From: Deltaproteobacteria bacterium
Lineage (GTDB): Bacteria > Desulfobacterota > Desulfobulbia > Desulfobulbales > SURF-16
Assembly (NCBI GenBank): GCA_024277655.1
Contig: JAJRUT010000096.1
Coordinates: 1 to 55,499, forward strand
Direction of reading: 5' to 3'
DNA: 55,499 nt
A model generated the notes under the pieces. The model saw only the letters and a list, made by a program, of their open reading frames with translations, was not told the origin of the DNA and did no database searches. Of this stretch, positions 8,179 to 16,543 are shown piece after piece; the first letter of the stretch is position 1, and each line of letters begins with the position of its first letter. The position numbers were made by a program, and so were the translations under genes.

Positions 8179-8394
8179 CTAACACCCCTCAATGACCTTC
8201 TTCTTTGGGGACCTGGTTTTAAGGGTAACCTTATCGCCCACCTTAAGGGTGAGACTCTTCTCTCCACAGTCCAGGATAACCGCCTTGGCGTTCACTGCAG
8301 AAACAGTGCAAGTGATCCGGGCAGCACTGGCATTTACTCCAAATCCACCAACAAGAAGAAACAAACCGGCAAGAACTGAAATTGACTTTTTCAT
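8179..8394 (-). CDS. Small secreted protein, ExtJ-like
   Basis: 71 residues. There is a signal peptide (residues 1-24, cleavage near ASA-AR). The mature part is about 47 residues: ITCTVSAVNAKAVILDCGEK, then KVGDKVTLKTRSPKKKVIEGC. Two or three Cys and a small beta-barrel pattern (VGDKV turn) are visible. The pattern resembles the short ExtJ-type proteins named from selenite/tellurite reduction operons, but no other ext gene is nearby, so that function should not be assumed. Confidence 0.6.
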   Translation of the reverse strand: MKKSISVLAGLFLLVGGFGVNASAARITCTVSAVNAKAVILDCGEKSLTLKVGDKVTLKTRSPKKKVIEGC

Positions 8395-8691
8395 AACTTT
8401 TCCCTCACTTTGAAATTAAAACTGCGTTGTGGGCTTCTTAAAAAAGAATCCCTCCGGTGATTTCAAAATAAGGAAAACAAAAAGGAAAAAATAGAGGACA
8501 TCGGCCGATACAGGCCGAAACGGGGAGGGGACACAGACCCTACACCAGGCAGTAACCATATGAAATTAAAGAAGTTTTAGAAAAACAGAACGAAACAGGA
8601 GAGATAGGCAAAATAGTTGCCTAAACCCCAGGAGCGCAAAAAACTTTGCGCTCCTGGCGCCTCCGGGGCGGATCAACAGATAAAAAAACCA
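8395..8691. other. Intergenic region with terminator-like hairpin, no gene
   Basis: No coding frame with a plausible start was found. The part near 8395-8560 should hold the promoter of the small secreted protein on the minus strand. An inverted repeat at 8628-8640 / 8645-8657 (CCAGGAGCGCAAA) lies downstream of the flavodiiron gene. Confidence 0.5.
8628..8657 (-). terminator. Probable terminator of the flavodiiron gene
   Basis: A perfect 13-bp stem (CCAGGAGCGCAAA with its complement) and a 4-base loop lie 35 bases past the stop at 8692 on the minus strand. There is no T-tract after the stem. The high GC of the stem makes it very stable. Confidence 0.5.
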
Positions 8692-9891
8692 CTATTCAAA
8701 AGATTTTTTGATATCACGCCCGATCTTGGCACCAAGCTCGGTGAGAAGTTTAAAGTCATCCACAGTGGGAACATTTTTAACCTTAATCCCGTCGTGGAGA
8801 ATCTCACAGTCCATCTTCTCCAGAAAGAGATTGAGGTGACGAACCCCCTCACCAGACCAACCAAAGGAGCCAAAAGCTGCGCCAATTTTCTTTTTGGGAC
8901 GCAGGCCGGTGATATAGGTGCATACATCCGCCATGGTAGGCAGAATACCGTTATTTAAGGTTGACGAACCCAAAATAAGCCCCTTGGCCTCCATCACATC
9001 CACCATGATATCGGAACGATGAGTCACCTTGGCATTAAGGATCCTGGCATCGACCCCTTCCTCGCGTAAACCATTGCTGATGGCCTTAGCCATCTTTTCG
9101 GTGGAGTGCCACATGGAGTCATAAATAATAACAGCTCTCTTTTTAAGATCATAACTGGCCCAACGTTTGTAACACTCCAGTATATCAGCCGTTTGACTCC
9201 GCCATATTAAACCATGGTCAGGGGCAATCATATCAATCTCAAGGCCAAGATCAGCAACTGTTTTAAGAAGCTTTGTCACATTGGGGGAAAAAAGATGAAG
9301 AATATTGGCGTAATATTTTTTGGCATGGGCAAACACCGCGCCTTTTGGAAGTTCATCGGCAAAACGTTCAGTGGTGGCCCAGTGCTGCCCAAAGGCGTCT
9401 GAAGAGATCAACAGCTTCTCTTCGGGGATATAGGAAAACATCGAATCCGGCCAGTGAAGCATCTTGGTTTCGAGAAAATGTACCGTTTTAGAGCCAAGCG
9501 ACAGGGTGTCACCAGATTTTACAATCTCCAAGGGCCAATCGCCGGAATCATGAAAGTGACTGGCAATAGCCCTTGCCCCCATAGGAGAACAAAACACCTT
9601 TTCCGGCTTACACAGCTTAATCATTTCAGCCAGATAGCCAGAGTGATCAAGCTCAACATGGTTGACAACGATATAGTCAATATCCTCAGGGTTCATCACC
9701 TCACGGATATTATGGAGCATCTCATGCTCAAATGGCCCCTTTACCGTGTCAAACAAGACATTTTTTTCGTCCTTGATCAAGTAGGCGTTGTAGGTCGTGC
9801 CTTTGTAGGTTGAGTAGCCGTGAAAATCCCGCACATTCCAATCAAGTGCCCCAACCCAAAACACACCATTTTTTATCTCTTCTGTTGCCAT
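8692..9891 (-). CDS. A-type flavodiiron protein (ROO/FprA family oxygen or NO reductase)
   Basis: 399 residues from the ATG at 9891 (GGGGA seven bases upstream; a 43-codon extension has no support). The N-terminal metallo-beta-lactamase-like domain carries the diiron ligand run H78-x-E80-x-D82-H83, followed by KMLHWPDSM, SSDAFGQH and APDHG. These correspond to the remaining ligands of Desulfovibrio ROO. The C-terminal third is a flavodoxin domain (IIYDSMWHSTEKMA binds FMN phosphate, GSSTLNNGILPTM, and FGSFGWSGEG). It reduces O2 or NO to water or N2O with electrons from rubredoxin. It is divergently arranged with a rubrerythrin remnant, a typical oxidative-stress pairing in sulfate reducers. 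Confidence 0.92.
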   Translation of the reverse strand: MATEEIKNGVFWVGALDWNVRDFHGYSTYKGTTYNAYLIKDEKNVLFDTVKGPFEHEMLHNIREVMNPEDIDYIVVNHVELDHSGYLAEMIKLCKPEKVFCSPMGARAIASHFHDSGDWPLEIVKSGDTLSLGSKTVHFLETKMLHWPDSMFSYIPEEKLLISSDAFGQHWATTERFADELPKGAVFAHAKKYYANILHLFSPNVTKLLKTVADLGLEIDMIAPDHGLIWRSQTADILECYKRWASYDLKKRAVIIYDSMWHSTEKMAKAISNGLREEGVDARILNAKVTHRSDIMVDVMEAKGLILGSSTLNNGILPTMADVCTYITGLRPKKKIGAAFGSFGWSGEGVRHLNLFLEKMDCEILHDGIKVKNVPTVDDFKLLTELGAKIGRDIKKSFE

Positions 9892-10080
9892 ATCAAATCC
9901 CCATATTGCTTTTAATCTAAAAAAACAGCGAAACCAAACAATTACCCTTACATCTGAGCTACCATTTTGGTATATCAGAATAGTACCCATTACCATGTAA
10001 AGATATATTTTTTCTGGCACATAACAATACTTTTTTTATACACTACTTTGTAGCCAATACAAAACAAGGGAGCAACAGTA

Positions 10081-10223
10081 ATGAGCCAAACAGAAAAAAC
10101 CTTCAGGAAGCCTTTGCCGGTGAATCTAAAGCCCGCAATCAATATATGTTTTTTGCCAAGGCCGCGCGCAATGAAGGCCTTCATTATATTGCCGACTTAT
10201 TTGAGGAAACGGCACGAAACTAG
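10081..10223 (+). pseudogene. Rubrerythrin remnant (frameshifted and truncated)
   Basis: An ATG at 10081 follows a good site (GGGAG). The first six codons give MSQTEK. After the run of six A at 10094-10099 the frame is lost. Adding one A restores a rubrerythrin N-terminus: NLQEAFAGESKARNQYMF, then AKAARNEGLHYIADLFEETARN. It then ends at TAG (10221). Rubrerythrins continue for over 100 more residues, including the second ExxH helix pair and often a rubredoxin tail, and nothing like that follows. The gene therefore has both a one-base loss and a 3' truncation. It was presumably a peroxide-reducing partner of the flavodiiron protein. Confidence 0.8.
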
Positions 10224-10341
10224 GATGTATCCTGAGTTTGCCAACACCCCACAAACTATTTTACCCCAGCCGATATCTAAATAGTACCTTCAGCAAAATA
10301 TCTAGTTTTTCAAGGTACCATAAAACCAAAGGAACCAAACC

Positions 10342-11523
10342 ATGTCTAAACAATCTCCATTCAAATACTCCGCTAACGACCTTTATAACTGGCTCACCAC
10401 CGACCCTAATTTTATCCTCCTCGATGTCCGTAACGAAAAAGACTTTGCCAATTTTGCTGTGGAAGGCCCGGTATGTATACCATACATAAACATTCCCTAT
10501 TTCGACTTTATTGAGGACGTCCCCGGCTCGGTTGCCAAGGTTCCAAAGGGGAAAAAAGTCCGTATTGTCTGTGCCAAGGAGGGGTCTTCCAAATTTGTCG
10601 GGGAACAACTGGTTGAAAATGGCTTTGAAGATGTCGGGTATCTAGAAAAAGGTATTAAAGGCTGGGGTAATATGTTGACCCCTGTGCAAATCAACGGTGG
10701 CGACGACAGTTTTGAGCTGCACCAGATGATTCGCCCCGGCAAGGCTTCGCTTAGCTACATGCTGATAAGTAATGGTGAGGCCGCTGTCTTTGATCCATCC
10801 CGCAATATTCCGGTATACAAGGAATTTGCCCAGGAAAGAGGGGCAAAGCTTGTTCGTTCCTTCGAAACCCACAGACAGGCTGATTATATCTCAGGTTCGG
10901 TGGAGCTTAGTCGCAATCATGCAGTTGAAACCATTGGTCGTGATGAGGATTTTAGGGGTGCCGATTTCCCGTATACGGCAGCAACCGATGGCGAGATTTT
11001 CAAAATCGGCAAGGTTCAGGTCAAAGTCATTCACAGCCCAGGTCACACCCTGGGTTCTATCTGCCTGCTGATTAACAACAAATATCTCATCAGTGGCGAC
11101 ACCATCTTCATTCAATCGGCTGGTCGCCCGGATCTTGGCGGCAAGTGTCGCGAATGGTCACGCTACCTGTATTTAAGCCTGATGATTACCATCCGTGACC
11201 TGCCGGATGACCTTCTTGTCCTCCCTGGTCACTACACCTCGTGGGATGAGGCCAACGATGAGCTTAAGTTTGTTGACACCCTGGGTAATTTGAAAAATTA
11301 TAACAACGCCTTTCAATATGTGCATGAAGGTAAATTTGCTGAATTTATCGAAGAAAATATGCGACCCCAACCGGAAGTGTACGCCAATATCCGTAAAATG
11401 AATGCCGGGTGGATGGAGGCCTGTGAAGATGAGCAGGACACCATGGATCTTGGTAAGAATGAATGTGGGGCCAGCAACTATGGCAAGGTCGGCGTCAGTG
11501 CCGAGTCAGAACGGCAGGGGTAA
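10342..11523 (+). CDS. Rhodanese / metallo-beta-lactamase fusion, persulfide dioxygenase-like
   Basis: 393 residues. An N-terminal rhodanese domain (about 1-115) has LLDVRNEKDF and an active-site loop starting at C77 (CAKEGSS). A beta-lactamase-like domain (about 120-345) follows. The usual THxHADH motif is altered to THRQADY (H177, D181). The later HSPGHT (H235), SGDT (D253) and LPGHY (H297) motifs are kept. H177, H235 and D253 match the three iron ligands of ETHE1-type persulfide dioxygenases. Role in persulfide or polysulfide metabolism is inferred. AAAGGAACC precedes the ATG. About 50 residues at the C-terminus have no assigned domain. Confidence 0.8.
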   Translation: MSKQSPFKYSANDLYNWLTTDPNFILLDVRNEKDFANFAVEGPVCIPYINIPYFDFIEDVPGSVAKVPKGKKVRIVCAKEGSSKFVGEQLVENGFEDVGYLEKGIKGWGNMLTPVQINGGDDSFELHQMIRPGKASLSYMLISNGEAAVFDPSRNIPVYKEFAQERGAKLVRSFETHRQADYISGSVELSRNHAVETIGRDEDFRGADFPYTAATDGEIFKIGKVQVKVIHSPGHTLGSICLLINNKYLISGDTIFIQSAGRPDLGGKCREWSRYLYLSLMITIRDLPDDLLVLPGHYTSWDEANDELKFVDTLGNLKNYNNAFQYVHEGKFAEFIEENMRPQPEVYANIRKMNAGWMEACEDEQDTMDLGKNECGASNYGKVGVSAESERQG

Positions 11524-11708
11524 ACTCTTTTCTGTCCTAGAATCCCCGAAATCCACAGACTTTTTCTGTGGATTTTGTGGCGCGGTATCCGCTTGAAAAT
11601 CAAAAAATGTGGCGTGGGAGCGGAATAAGGGGGTATAAAAATCCGAATTCAATCTGCAGCAAGACTTCGACTTTCTATACGGACACCACTGACTGAAAAT
11701 ATGCAGTT

Positions 11709-12491
11709 TTATTCTCGAACCATATATTCATCCATATAAACCCACAGCACCGCACCAAGCTCCACCGCCTTATCCTTACCCTGTGGATCTTTTAAGGTAT
11801 ACTCCGCCTCGCTCAAGGCCGAAAAGCCCCACCAGCCAGCCAGTGGGCAGGTAAAACTAAACAGTCCATTGCTATCTGTTTTAATCACCTGGGCAACATG
11901 ATAATCACTGGCTGCCACAACCTTGCTCCCCTCATTATAAAACTCCACCTCAACAGCTACACCAGCCGCCGGTTTGCCCTTGATCAGCACCTTACCGACA
12001 AAGCTGTTACCCGCGTAATTGCCAAAGGGACGGAGAAGAGGCACAATTTCCGTGGGTAAACCAACAGGAGTATCCCAACCGGTATCTGCCCCGTAAGCGG
12101 CAACAATGGTCTTGGTGTAATGAATAATGGAGAGATCTTCGGCAGGTTCCCAGTAGGGTGTTGGCTCCATAACAAACTGATAAACACCGGGCCGCTTAAA
12201 CCTGTACCGGGTTTGCCACCCCTGGTGTGCCATAATTTTGGTCTCAGTCAAAGCACCGAGAAGATCCGTAACGAGGCCATCCTTGACCACATAAAAACGC
12301 GCAGGTTTTTGCAGATCCATGCCGACAAGCTCAAAGGGATGAGAGAATGAAACCGCAAAATCTGCAGTTCGCTGCTTCTGAGTCATGATATTTGCCGACG
12401 GAATCACCAGACCAAAATGGCCAAGGGCAGACACCGCCCCTCCCAAAACTAATATATGAACCAACACCAGACCAAACATTTTACGCATCAT
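11709..12491 (-). CDS. DUF4198 family secreted protein, possible metal-uptake component
   Basis: 260 residues. There is a signal peptide at residues 1-24 (ending VSALG-HF). The mature protein begins HFGLVIPS and continues with the DUF4198 pattern: KTDSNGLFSFTCPLAGWWGFSAL, and an N-terminal lobe with FSHPFE. DUF4198 proteins often act with nickel or cobalt ECF-type importers (NikK/CbiK-like). No permease gene is adjacent, so a transport role is inferred. The start is the first of two adjacent ATGs, five bases after GGGAGG. It stands alone, with a gap of 300 bases upstream. Confidence 0.72.
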   Translation of the reverse strand: MMRKMFGLVLVHILVLGGAVSALGHFGLVIPSANIMTQKQRTADFAVSFSHPFELVGMDLQKPARFYVVKDGLVTDLLGALTETKIMAHQGWQTRYRFKRPGVYQFVMEPTPYWEPAEDLSIIHYTKTIVAAYGADTGWDTPVGLPTEIVPLLRPFGNYAGNSFVGKVLIKGKPAAGVAVEVEFYNEGSKVVAASDYHVAQVIKTDSNGLFSFTCPLAGWWGFSALSEAEYTLKDPQGKDKAVELGAVLWVYMDEYMVRE

Positions 12492-12791
12492 AACGACCTC
12501 CCGAGTCAGGATAATACTTTTTTATAATTTGTGTTACGAGACATATACAAAACCTCTCCCTCGGCGTCAACCATTTTTGTGAAGCAACTTTTGGTTGACA
12601 TTGACTGCATATATTGATTCAACGGCGTCCAGTTCCAAACGTGCCATTCACTTTCGAACTGGTTCAGGGTTTACACAGGGGAGCGACATTCTGGTAATTT
12701 TGTAGATTTTTCCAGTTCAAGCGAACTTGTGTAAACCTTGACCCCTTGCACAATCCTAACCCGACACCGGTGATATTGATTTAAAGAGTGA
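12492..12791. other. Intergenic region rich in short inverted repeats
   Basis: There is no gene. It holds a GTCAACCA/TGGTTGAC pair (12566-12573, 12592-12599), a CCAGTTC/GAACTGG pair (12629-12635, 12656-12662) and a GGTTTACACA/TGTGTAAACC pair (12668-12677, 12728-12737). A further CCAGTTC sits at 12712. It lies where the 5' part of the following truncated gene would be expected, so it may be a deletion or insertion scar. Confidence 0.45.
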
Positions 12792-13619
12792 AACATCCTC
12801 ATCAGTGGTGGTTTTATCGCCCTGCTTGACCCCACCCTGATCTCCTTTTTTTCCGGCAAACTTCTCTTTCAGGTGCTGTATGCCATCGGGGTTGCCATGA
12901 TGTGTATGGCCCTGCTCCGGCGCTTCTCCTCCCCGGCTCTCTTCATCCTTGCCCTTGGCTGGATCTGTTTTGGCGAAATACTCACCACGCAAAGCTGGCC
13001 TGCTGAACAATCCATTGTCGCGGCCCTGCTCTTTGCCACCTACACCTCCTCCACCGTCTCCATCGTGTATCCCCTCCTGCCGTGGCTTGCCATTATGGTT
13101 TTAGGCTGGCTTTTCGGGCGCTATCTATTGAACTACAGGGAGGGAAAAACAAACATAAATCCGGTATCCCTACTGCTTGGAGTCGGGATCTCCGCCCTCA
13201 CAGCATTTGCCCTTATCCGTTACAATAACGGCTACGACAACCTGCTTCTCCTGCGTGAGGATATGAGTTGGCAACACTGGCTTCACGTGAGTAAATACCC
13301 GCCATCGGCCTCATTTATATTTCTGGAACTGGGGCTGATGTCTGTTATTTTAGGGAGTATGATCTTCTTTGAAAAACACATCGAGGTACGCCAGAACGGA
13401 GTACTCCTGGTATTTGGTCAAACATCAATGATCTTTTATCTGGTGCACCGATTAGCCCTGACTGGTTCCGGAACCTATGGAGGACTACAGGACATCTATG
13501 ACCTGAATACGGCCTATATCATCACCGCTATCATTCTGGTGTTACTTTACCCCTTTTGCTTATGGTACAGAGGGCTTAAGGCTAGACATCGAGATTCGTT
13601 ATTTCTTAAATACCTGTAG
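12792..13619 (+). pseudogene. 5'-truncated DUF1624 (HGSNAT-like) membrane acyltransferase
   Basis: The frame is open from 12792 (after a TGA). The translated part starts GGFIALLDP and continues LISFFSGKLLFQVLYAIGVAM, aligning to the middle of DUF1624/HGSNAT-type proteins, where a tryptophan-rich FW..LQVLWAIG segment follows three membrane segments. These N-terminal segments and the catalytic His region are missing. The rest contains about six membrane segments and ends normally at TAG. A GTG at 12873 would give 248 residues but has no ribosome site. Likely a decayed gene. It is followed by a shared terminator with ilvE. Confidence 0.65.
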
Positions 13620-13627
13620 GAACAAAA

Positions 13628-13659
13628 AAAGGGTTTGAAGATCGCTCTTCAAACCCTTT
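13628..13659. terminator. Bidirectional terminator between truncated acyltransferase and ilvE
   Basis: A perfect 14-bp stem (AAAGGGTTTGAAGA with its complement) with a 4-base loop TCGC is flanked by an A-run on the left, giving a T-run on the minus strand. It serves convergent genes ending at 13619 (+) and 13681 (-). Confidence 0.85.
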
Positions 13660-13680
13660 GTAAAAAGTAAACAGCACGGG

Positions 13681-14745
13681 TCACAGCAGGTCAACCCAGC
13701 CATTCTTATCCTCTTTATAGCCAAACTGGATGGCCTGCAGATCATCAAAAAGCTTCTGGGATAACTCACCGGTCTGACCACCGTTAACAACGATTTCCTG
13801 ATCCTTGTAATGCAGGGAGCCAACAGGGGAAATAATGGCCGCGGTACCTGAACCGAATACCTCTTTGAGGCTGCCATCAAGGCTTGCCGCCATCACCTCA
13901 TCAATGGTGATATTACGCTCAACCACGTTAAGCCCCCACTCTCTGGTGATCTTCAAAACTGAATCGCGGGTAATCCCGGGCAGAATCGAACCACTTAAGG
14001 GGGGGGTGATCAGCTCATCGCCAATGACAAAAAAGATGTTCATCGTACCCACCTCTTCGATGGATTTACGATCACAGGCATCAAGCCAGAGTACCTGGGT
14101 AAACCCCTGCTCCTGCGCTTCGATGGCCGCCATAATGGATGCGGCGTAATTACCCGCCGTCTTGGCCTCACCAACTCCACCACGTACCGCCCGAACATAC
14201 TTGTCAGTAACAAAAATTTTAACCGGATTAAATCCTTCAGGATAATAGGCACCCACCGGACTGAGAATCACAAAGAAGATATACTCCCTGGATGGCCGCA
14301 CACCGAGGGCAGGTTCCGTGGCAATCATGGTGGGGCGAATATACAGGGTCGCACCTTGCGCCGATGGCACCCAGTCCTGTTCAATTTCAACAAGGGCGCG
14401 GATTCCGGCGTACACCTCATCAACATCAATCTCAGGCATGCACATCCGGCTGGCCGAACGATTAAACCGAGACAGATTATCCTTGGGGCGGAAGAAATGA
14501 ATCTTTCCATCCTTGCCGCGATACGCCTTCAACCCCTCAAAAATTGCCTGACCATAATGGAGAACCATGGCTGCCGGATCAAGAGAAAAATTGCCATACG
14601 GCTCAATCTTCCCCTGTTGCCACCCACCATCCTTGTAGATCATGGTGAACATATGGTCGCTAAAATATTGACCAAACCCAAGCCTGTTTTCGTCGGGTTT
14701 GGGATTAAGGTCTTCTTTGTTTTTTTTGTAGATTGAAAGAGTCAT
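13681..14745 (-). CDS. ilvE: Branched-chain amino acid aminotransferase
   Basis: 354 residues from the ATG at 14745; a 26-codon upstream extension is not supported. The type II BCAT pattern is clear: LHYGQAIFEGLKAYRG (about residues 62-76), RPTMIATEP and RGGVGEAKTAGNYAAS with the PLP-lysine at K195. EVGTMNIFFV and SGTAAIISPV follow later in the chain. It transfers the amino group between glutamate and leucine, isoleucine or valine. The length is normal. The start lacks a clear Shine-Dalgarno sequence. It is a single gene, with a dispersed hairpin repeat in its upstream region. Confidence 0.93.
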   Translation of the reverse strand: MTLSIYKKNKEDLNPKPDENRLGFGQYFSDHMFTMIYKDGGWQQGKIEPYGNFSLDPAAMVLHYGQAIFEGLKAYRGKDGKIHFFRPKDNLSRFNRSASRMCMPEIDVDEVYAGIRALVEIEQDWVPSAQGATLYIRPTMIATEPALGVRPSREYIFFVILSPVGAYYPEGFNPVKIFVTDKYVRAVRGGVGEAKTAGNYAASIMAAIEAQEQGFTQVLWLDACDRKSIEEVGTMNIFFVIGDELITPPLSGSILPGITRDSVLKITREWGLNVVERNITIDEVMAASLDGSLKEVFGSGTAAIISPVGSLHYKDQEIVVNGGQTGELSQKLFDDLQAIQFGYKEDKNGWVDLL

Positions 14746-14844
14746 AATTACGTGTAGGCATGAGTTAATAACCAGAGGGCAACGACCGCGGAGTATAGCT
14801 GATAAATTTATCCATTGAAACACCTTATTTTAAGAGATGTATCA

Positions 14845-14908
14845 ACCGCAAAGACGCAGCGTTCGCAGGGAAAAACAACTTCCAAAAAAACCTTTGCGTC
14901 TTTGCGGT
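14845..14908. repeat. Dispersed hairpin repeat, copy A
   Basis: ACCGCAAAGACGCA at 14845-14858 is perfectly complementary to 14895-14908, with a 36-base loop. The core recurs at 17767-17831 and, in weaker form, at 49057-49117. All copies are intergenic. It resembles REP/MITE-like elements common in Desulfobacterota and other genomes. Confidence 0.7.
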
Positions 14909-15038
14909 GAAACAAAACCACGGGTATCACTACACCTACCTGAACAAAGGTTAAGACGTATATTTTTATGCAGCAAAGGAAAGAGCGTGTTATACTTGTG
15001 TTTCTTTTGTCTAAAAAATTTAATCAAGTCATAAAACC

Positions 15039-16118
15039 ATGATAAAACGCAGGCCGAGTAACCTGATCCTTACCTATTTTCTTGTTCTTTTTCTGCTCTC
15101 GGCAGTATTGCTGGCAAGGCTCTTTATCCCCTTTGCCTCCATCCTTGTTTTATCCTACCTGCTCACATCAATATCAGAACCTGTTTTTCTTTTTCTAAAG
15201 AAGAAGATGCCCCCCTATTTCGCCTCAATTGTCACCTGTAGCCTTATTGTCCTCCTTATCTTTGTCCCCCTTGTTTTTTTTGTTGCCGCCTTGTCCTCCG
15301 AGGCGTACTACCTTTTACATATTACCAAAGGCACCGATATTGCCGCCGAGTTCACCTCCTATATCCAGAACAACACCTTCTACATCCGCCTAGAAACCTT
15401 ACTCACCGGCTATGGCATTAATATGGAGGTGGCCGAGATCACCAGTAGCCTGTCAGAGTTTAGCACCGATGTTGCCCGTTTTATCTATACCCAAGCCTCA
15501 ATCTGGGCCGCCAACATCATAGGCTTTGTGTTTAACTTTCTAATGATGGTCCTCATCATCTTCTATCTCCTGCTGGAAAAAGAAAAACTGGTGGCCTTCT
15601 TTCTCCACCTCTCACCACTCCCCAATAACCACGACCGTCTTCTTATTCGCAAATTTGAAAAAATATCCAGTGCCATCCTGGTTGGTAATGGCATCTGTGG
15701 TGTGTTACAGGGGGTCCTTGGCGGAATTGTTTTTGGACTGCTTGGCTATGAATCACCATTCTTATGGGGCGGGGTGATGGGTATTCTGGCCTTTCTTCCC
15801 ATTGTTGGTATTGGTGCCGTTTTGGGACCTGCCGCCATTATCCTTATCATTAAGGGTTCCATCTTACAGGGCGTTGGCCTGGCAGTTTTCTACATCCTCC
15901 TGTCCATGTCGGTGGAGTATTTCCTTAAACCAAAGCTTGTGGGCGATCAGGTGCAGATGCACACCATTTTAGTGTTTCTATCTATACTCGGCGGACTCAA
16001 TGTCTTTGGCATCCTCGGTATCATCTATGGCCCCCTTATTATCACCGGTTTTCTCACCCTGGCAGATATCTATATCGATAATTACGAGAAGTATGTAACC
16101 AGTGCCGAGGGGGAGTAA
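15039..16118 (+). CDS. AI-2E family transporter (PerM/YdiK-like)
   Basis: 359 residues, strongly hydrophobic with about eight predicted membrane segments. An N-terminal pair (about 10-90) is followed by a longer soluble loop (about 95-165) and the C-terminal membrane block. Family patterns include AFLPIVGIGAVLGPAAIIL and GGLNVFGILGIIYGPLI near the C-terminus. Members export small molecules, and the name AI-2E comes from TqsA. The substrate here cannot be read from sequence. It is preceded by dispersed repeat copy A and followed by an inverted repeat at 16184. Confidence 0.85.
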   Translation: MIKRRPSNLILTYFLVLFLLSAVLLARLFIPFASILVLSYLLTSISEPVFLFLKKKMPPYFASIVTCSLIVLLIFVPLVFFVAALSSEAYYLLHITKGTDIAAEFTSYIQNNTFYIRLETLLTGYGINMEVAEITSSLSEFSTDVARFIYTQASIWAANIIGFVFNFLMMVLIIFYLLLEKEKLVAFFLHLSPLPNNHDRLLIRKFEKISSAILVGNGICGVLQGVLGGIVFGLLGYESPFLWGGVMGILAFLPIVGIGAVLGPAAIILIIKGSILQGVGLAVFYILLSMSVEYFLKPKLVGDQVQMHTILVFLSILGGLNVFGILGIIYGPLIITGFLTLADIYIDNYEKYVTSAEGE

Positions 16119-16183
16119 AGCTCTTCGTTAAACACTAAAGTACATTTTTTTAAACTCCTCCCCTGCAAAACCTCTTTTTTATA

Positions 16184-16256
16184 CAGACGCCAACAGTAAA
16201 TAAGCGTTTTATCCTTTAGATTCGGGGAAAACAGGCTATTTTACCGTTGGCGTCTG
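16184..16256. repeat. Inverted repeat downstream of the AI-2E transporter
   Basis: CAGACGCCAAC (16184-16194) pairs with GTTGGCGTCTG (16246-16256). After one mismatch GTAAA (16196-16200) pairs with TTTAC (16240-16244). The loop is about 39 bases. It could terminate the transporter transcript or be a dispersed element. Confidence 0.5.
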
Positions 16257-16494
16257 TTCTCTTACGCCTTGGCAAAGATTACAAACCTGCAAACCTCCCC
16301 AGTCTCCCCCTTGATAAAATACAAATTTTTAAACTTTTTCTTGCCGGACGTGGTAAAAAGAGGTACAAATTTTTACTCCAAACTATTTCTCTATCCTAAG
16401 CTCATTACGGCTTTGAGTAAATAATTTGAGCAGTAACCAACCATGTACTAGGTTGCTATTTAGGGTATTTGCAAGGTACCCATTTAATAAAATT

Positions 16495-16516
16495 GGATCA
16501 TGCCAAACCATGATCC
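16495..16516 (+). promoter_or_regulatory. Hairpin in the porin 5' leader
   Basis: GGATCATG (16495-16502) and CATGATCC (16509-16516) form a perfect 8-bp stem with a 6-base loop, 27 bases before the porin start codon. The position suggests an operator or an mRNA structure. Confidence 0.4.
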
Positions 16517-16543
16517 AGGTAATTAACTTTAGGAGATAAGGTT

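Larger units (their letters stand above)
16119..16543. other. Long intergenic region upstream of the porin
   Basis: No gene. It contains a 74-base-spanning inverted repeat at 16184-16256 and, near the porin start, an 8-bp hairpin at 16495-16516. AT-rich stretches between 16390 and 16490 may hold the porin promoter. The length is unusual compared with other gaps here and suggests a long 5' leader. Confidence 0.5.

Noticed and set aside
7628-8185. Longer 185-residue version of the gene starting at 8185
   Set aside because: The extension covers the inverted repeat and has no ribosome site. The ATG at 8101 has a strong one.
14837-15034. Frames on both strands across 14837-15034
   Set aside because: They arise from the dispersed hairpin repeat and have no family resemblance.
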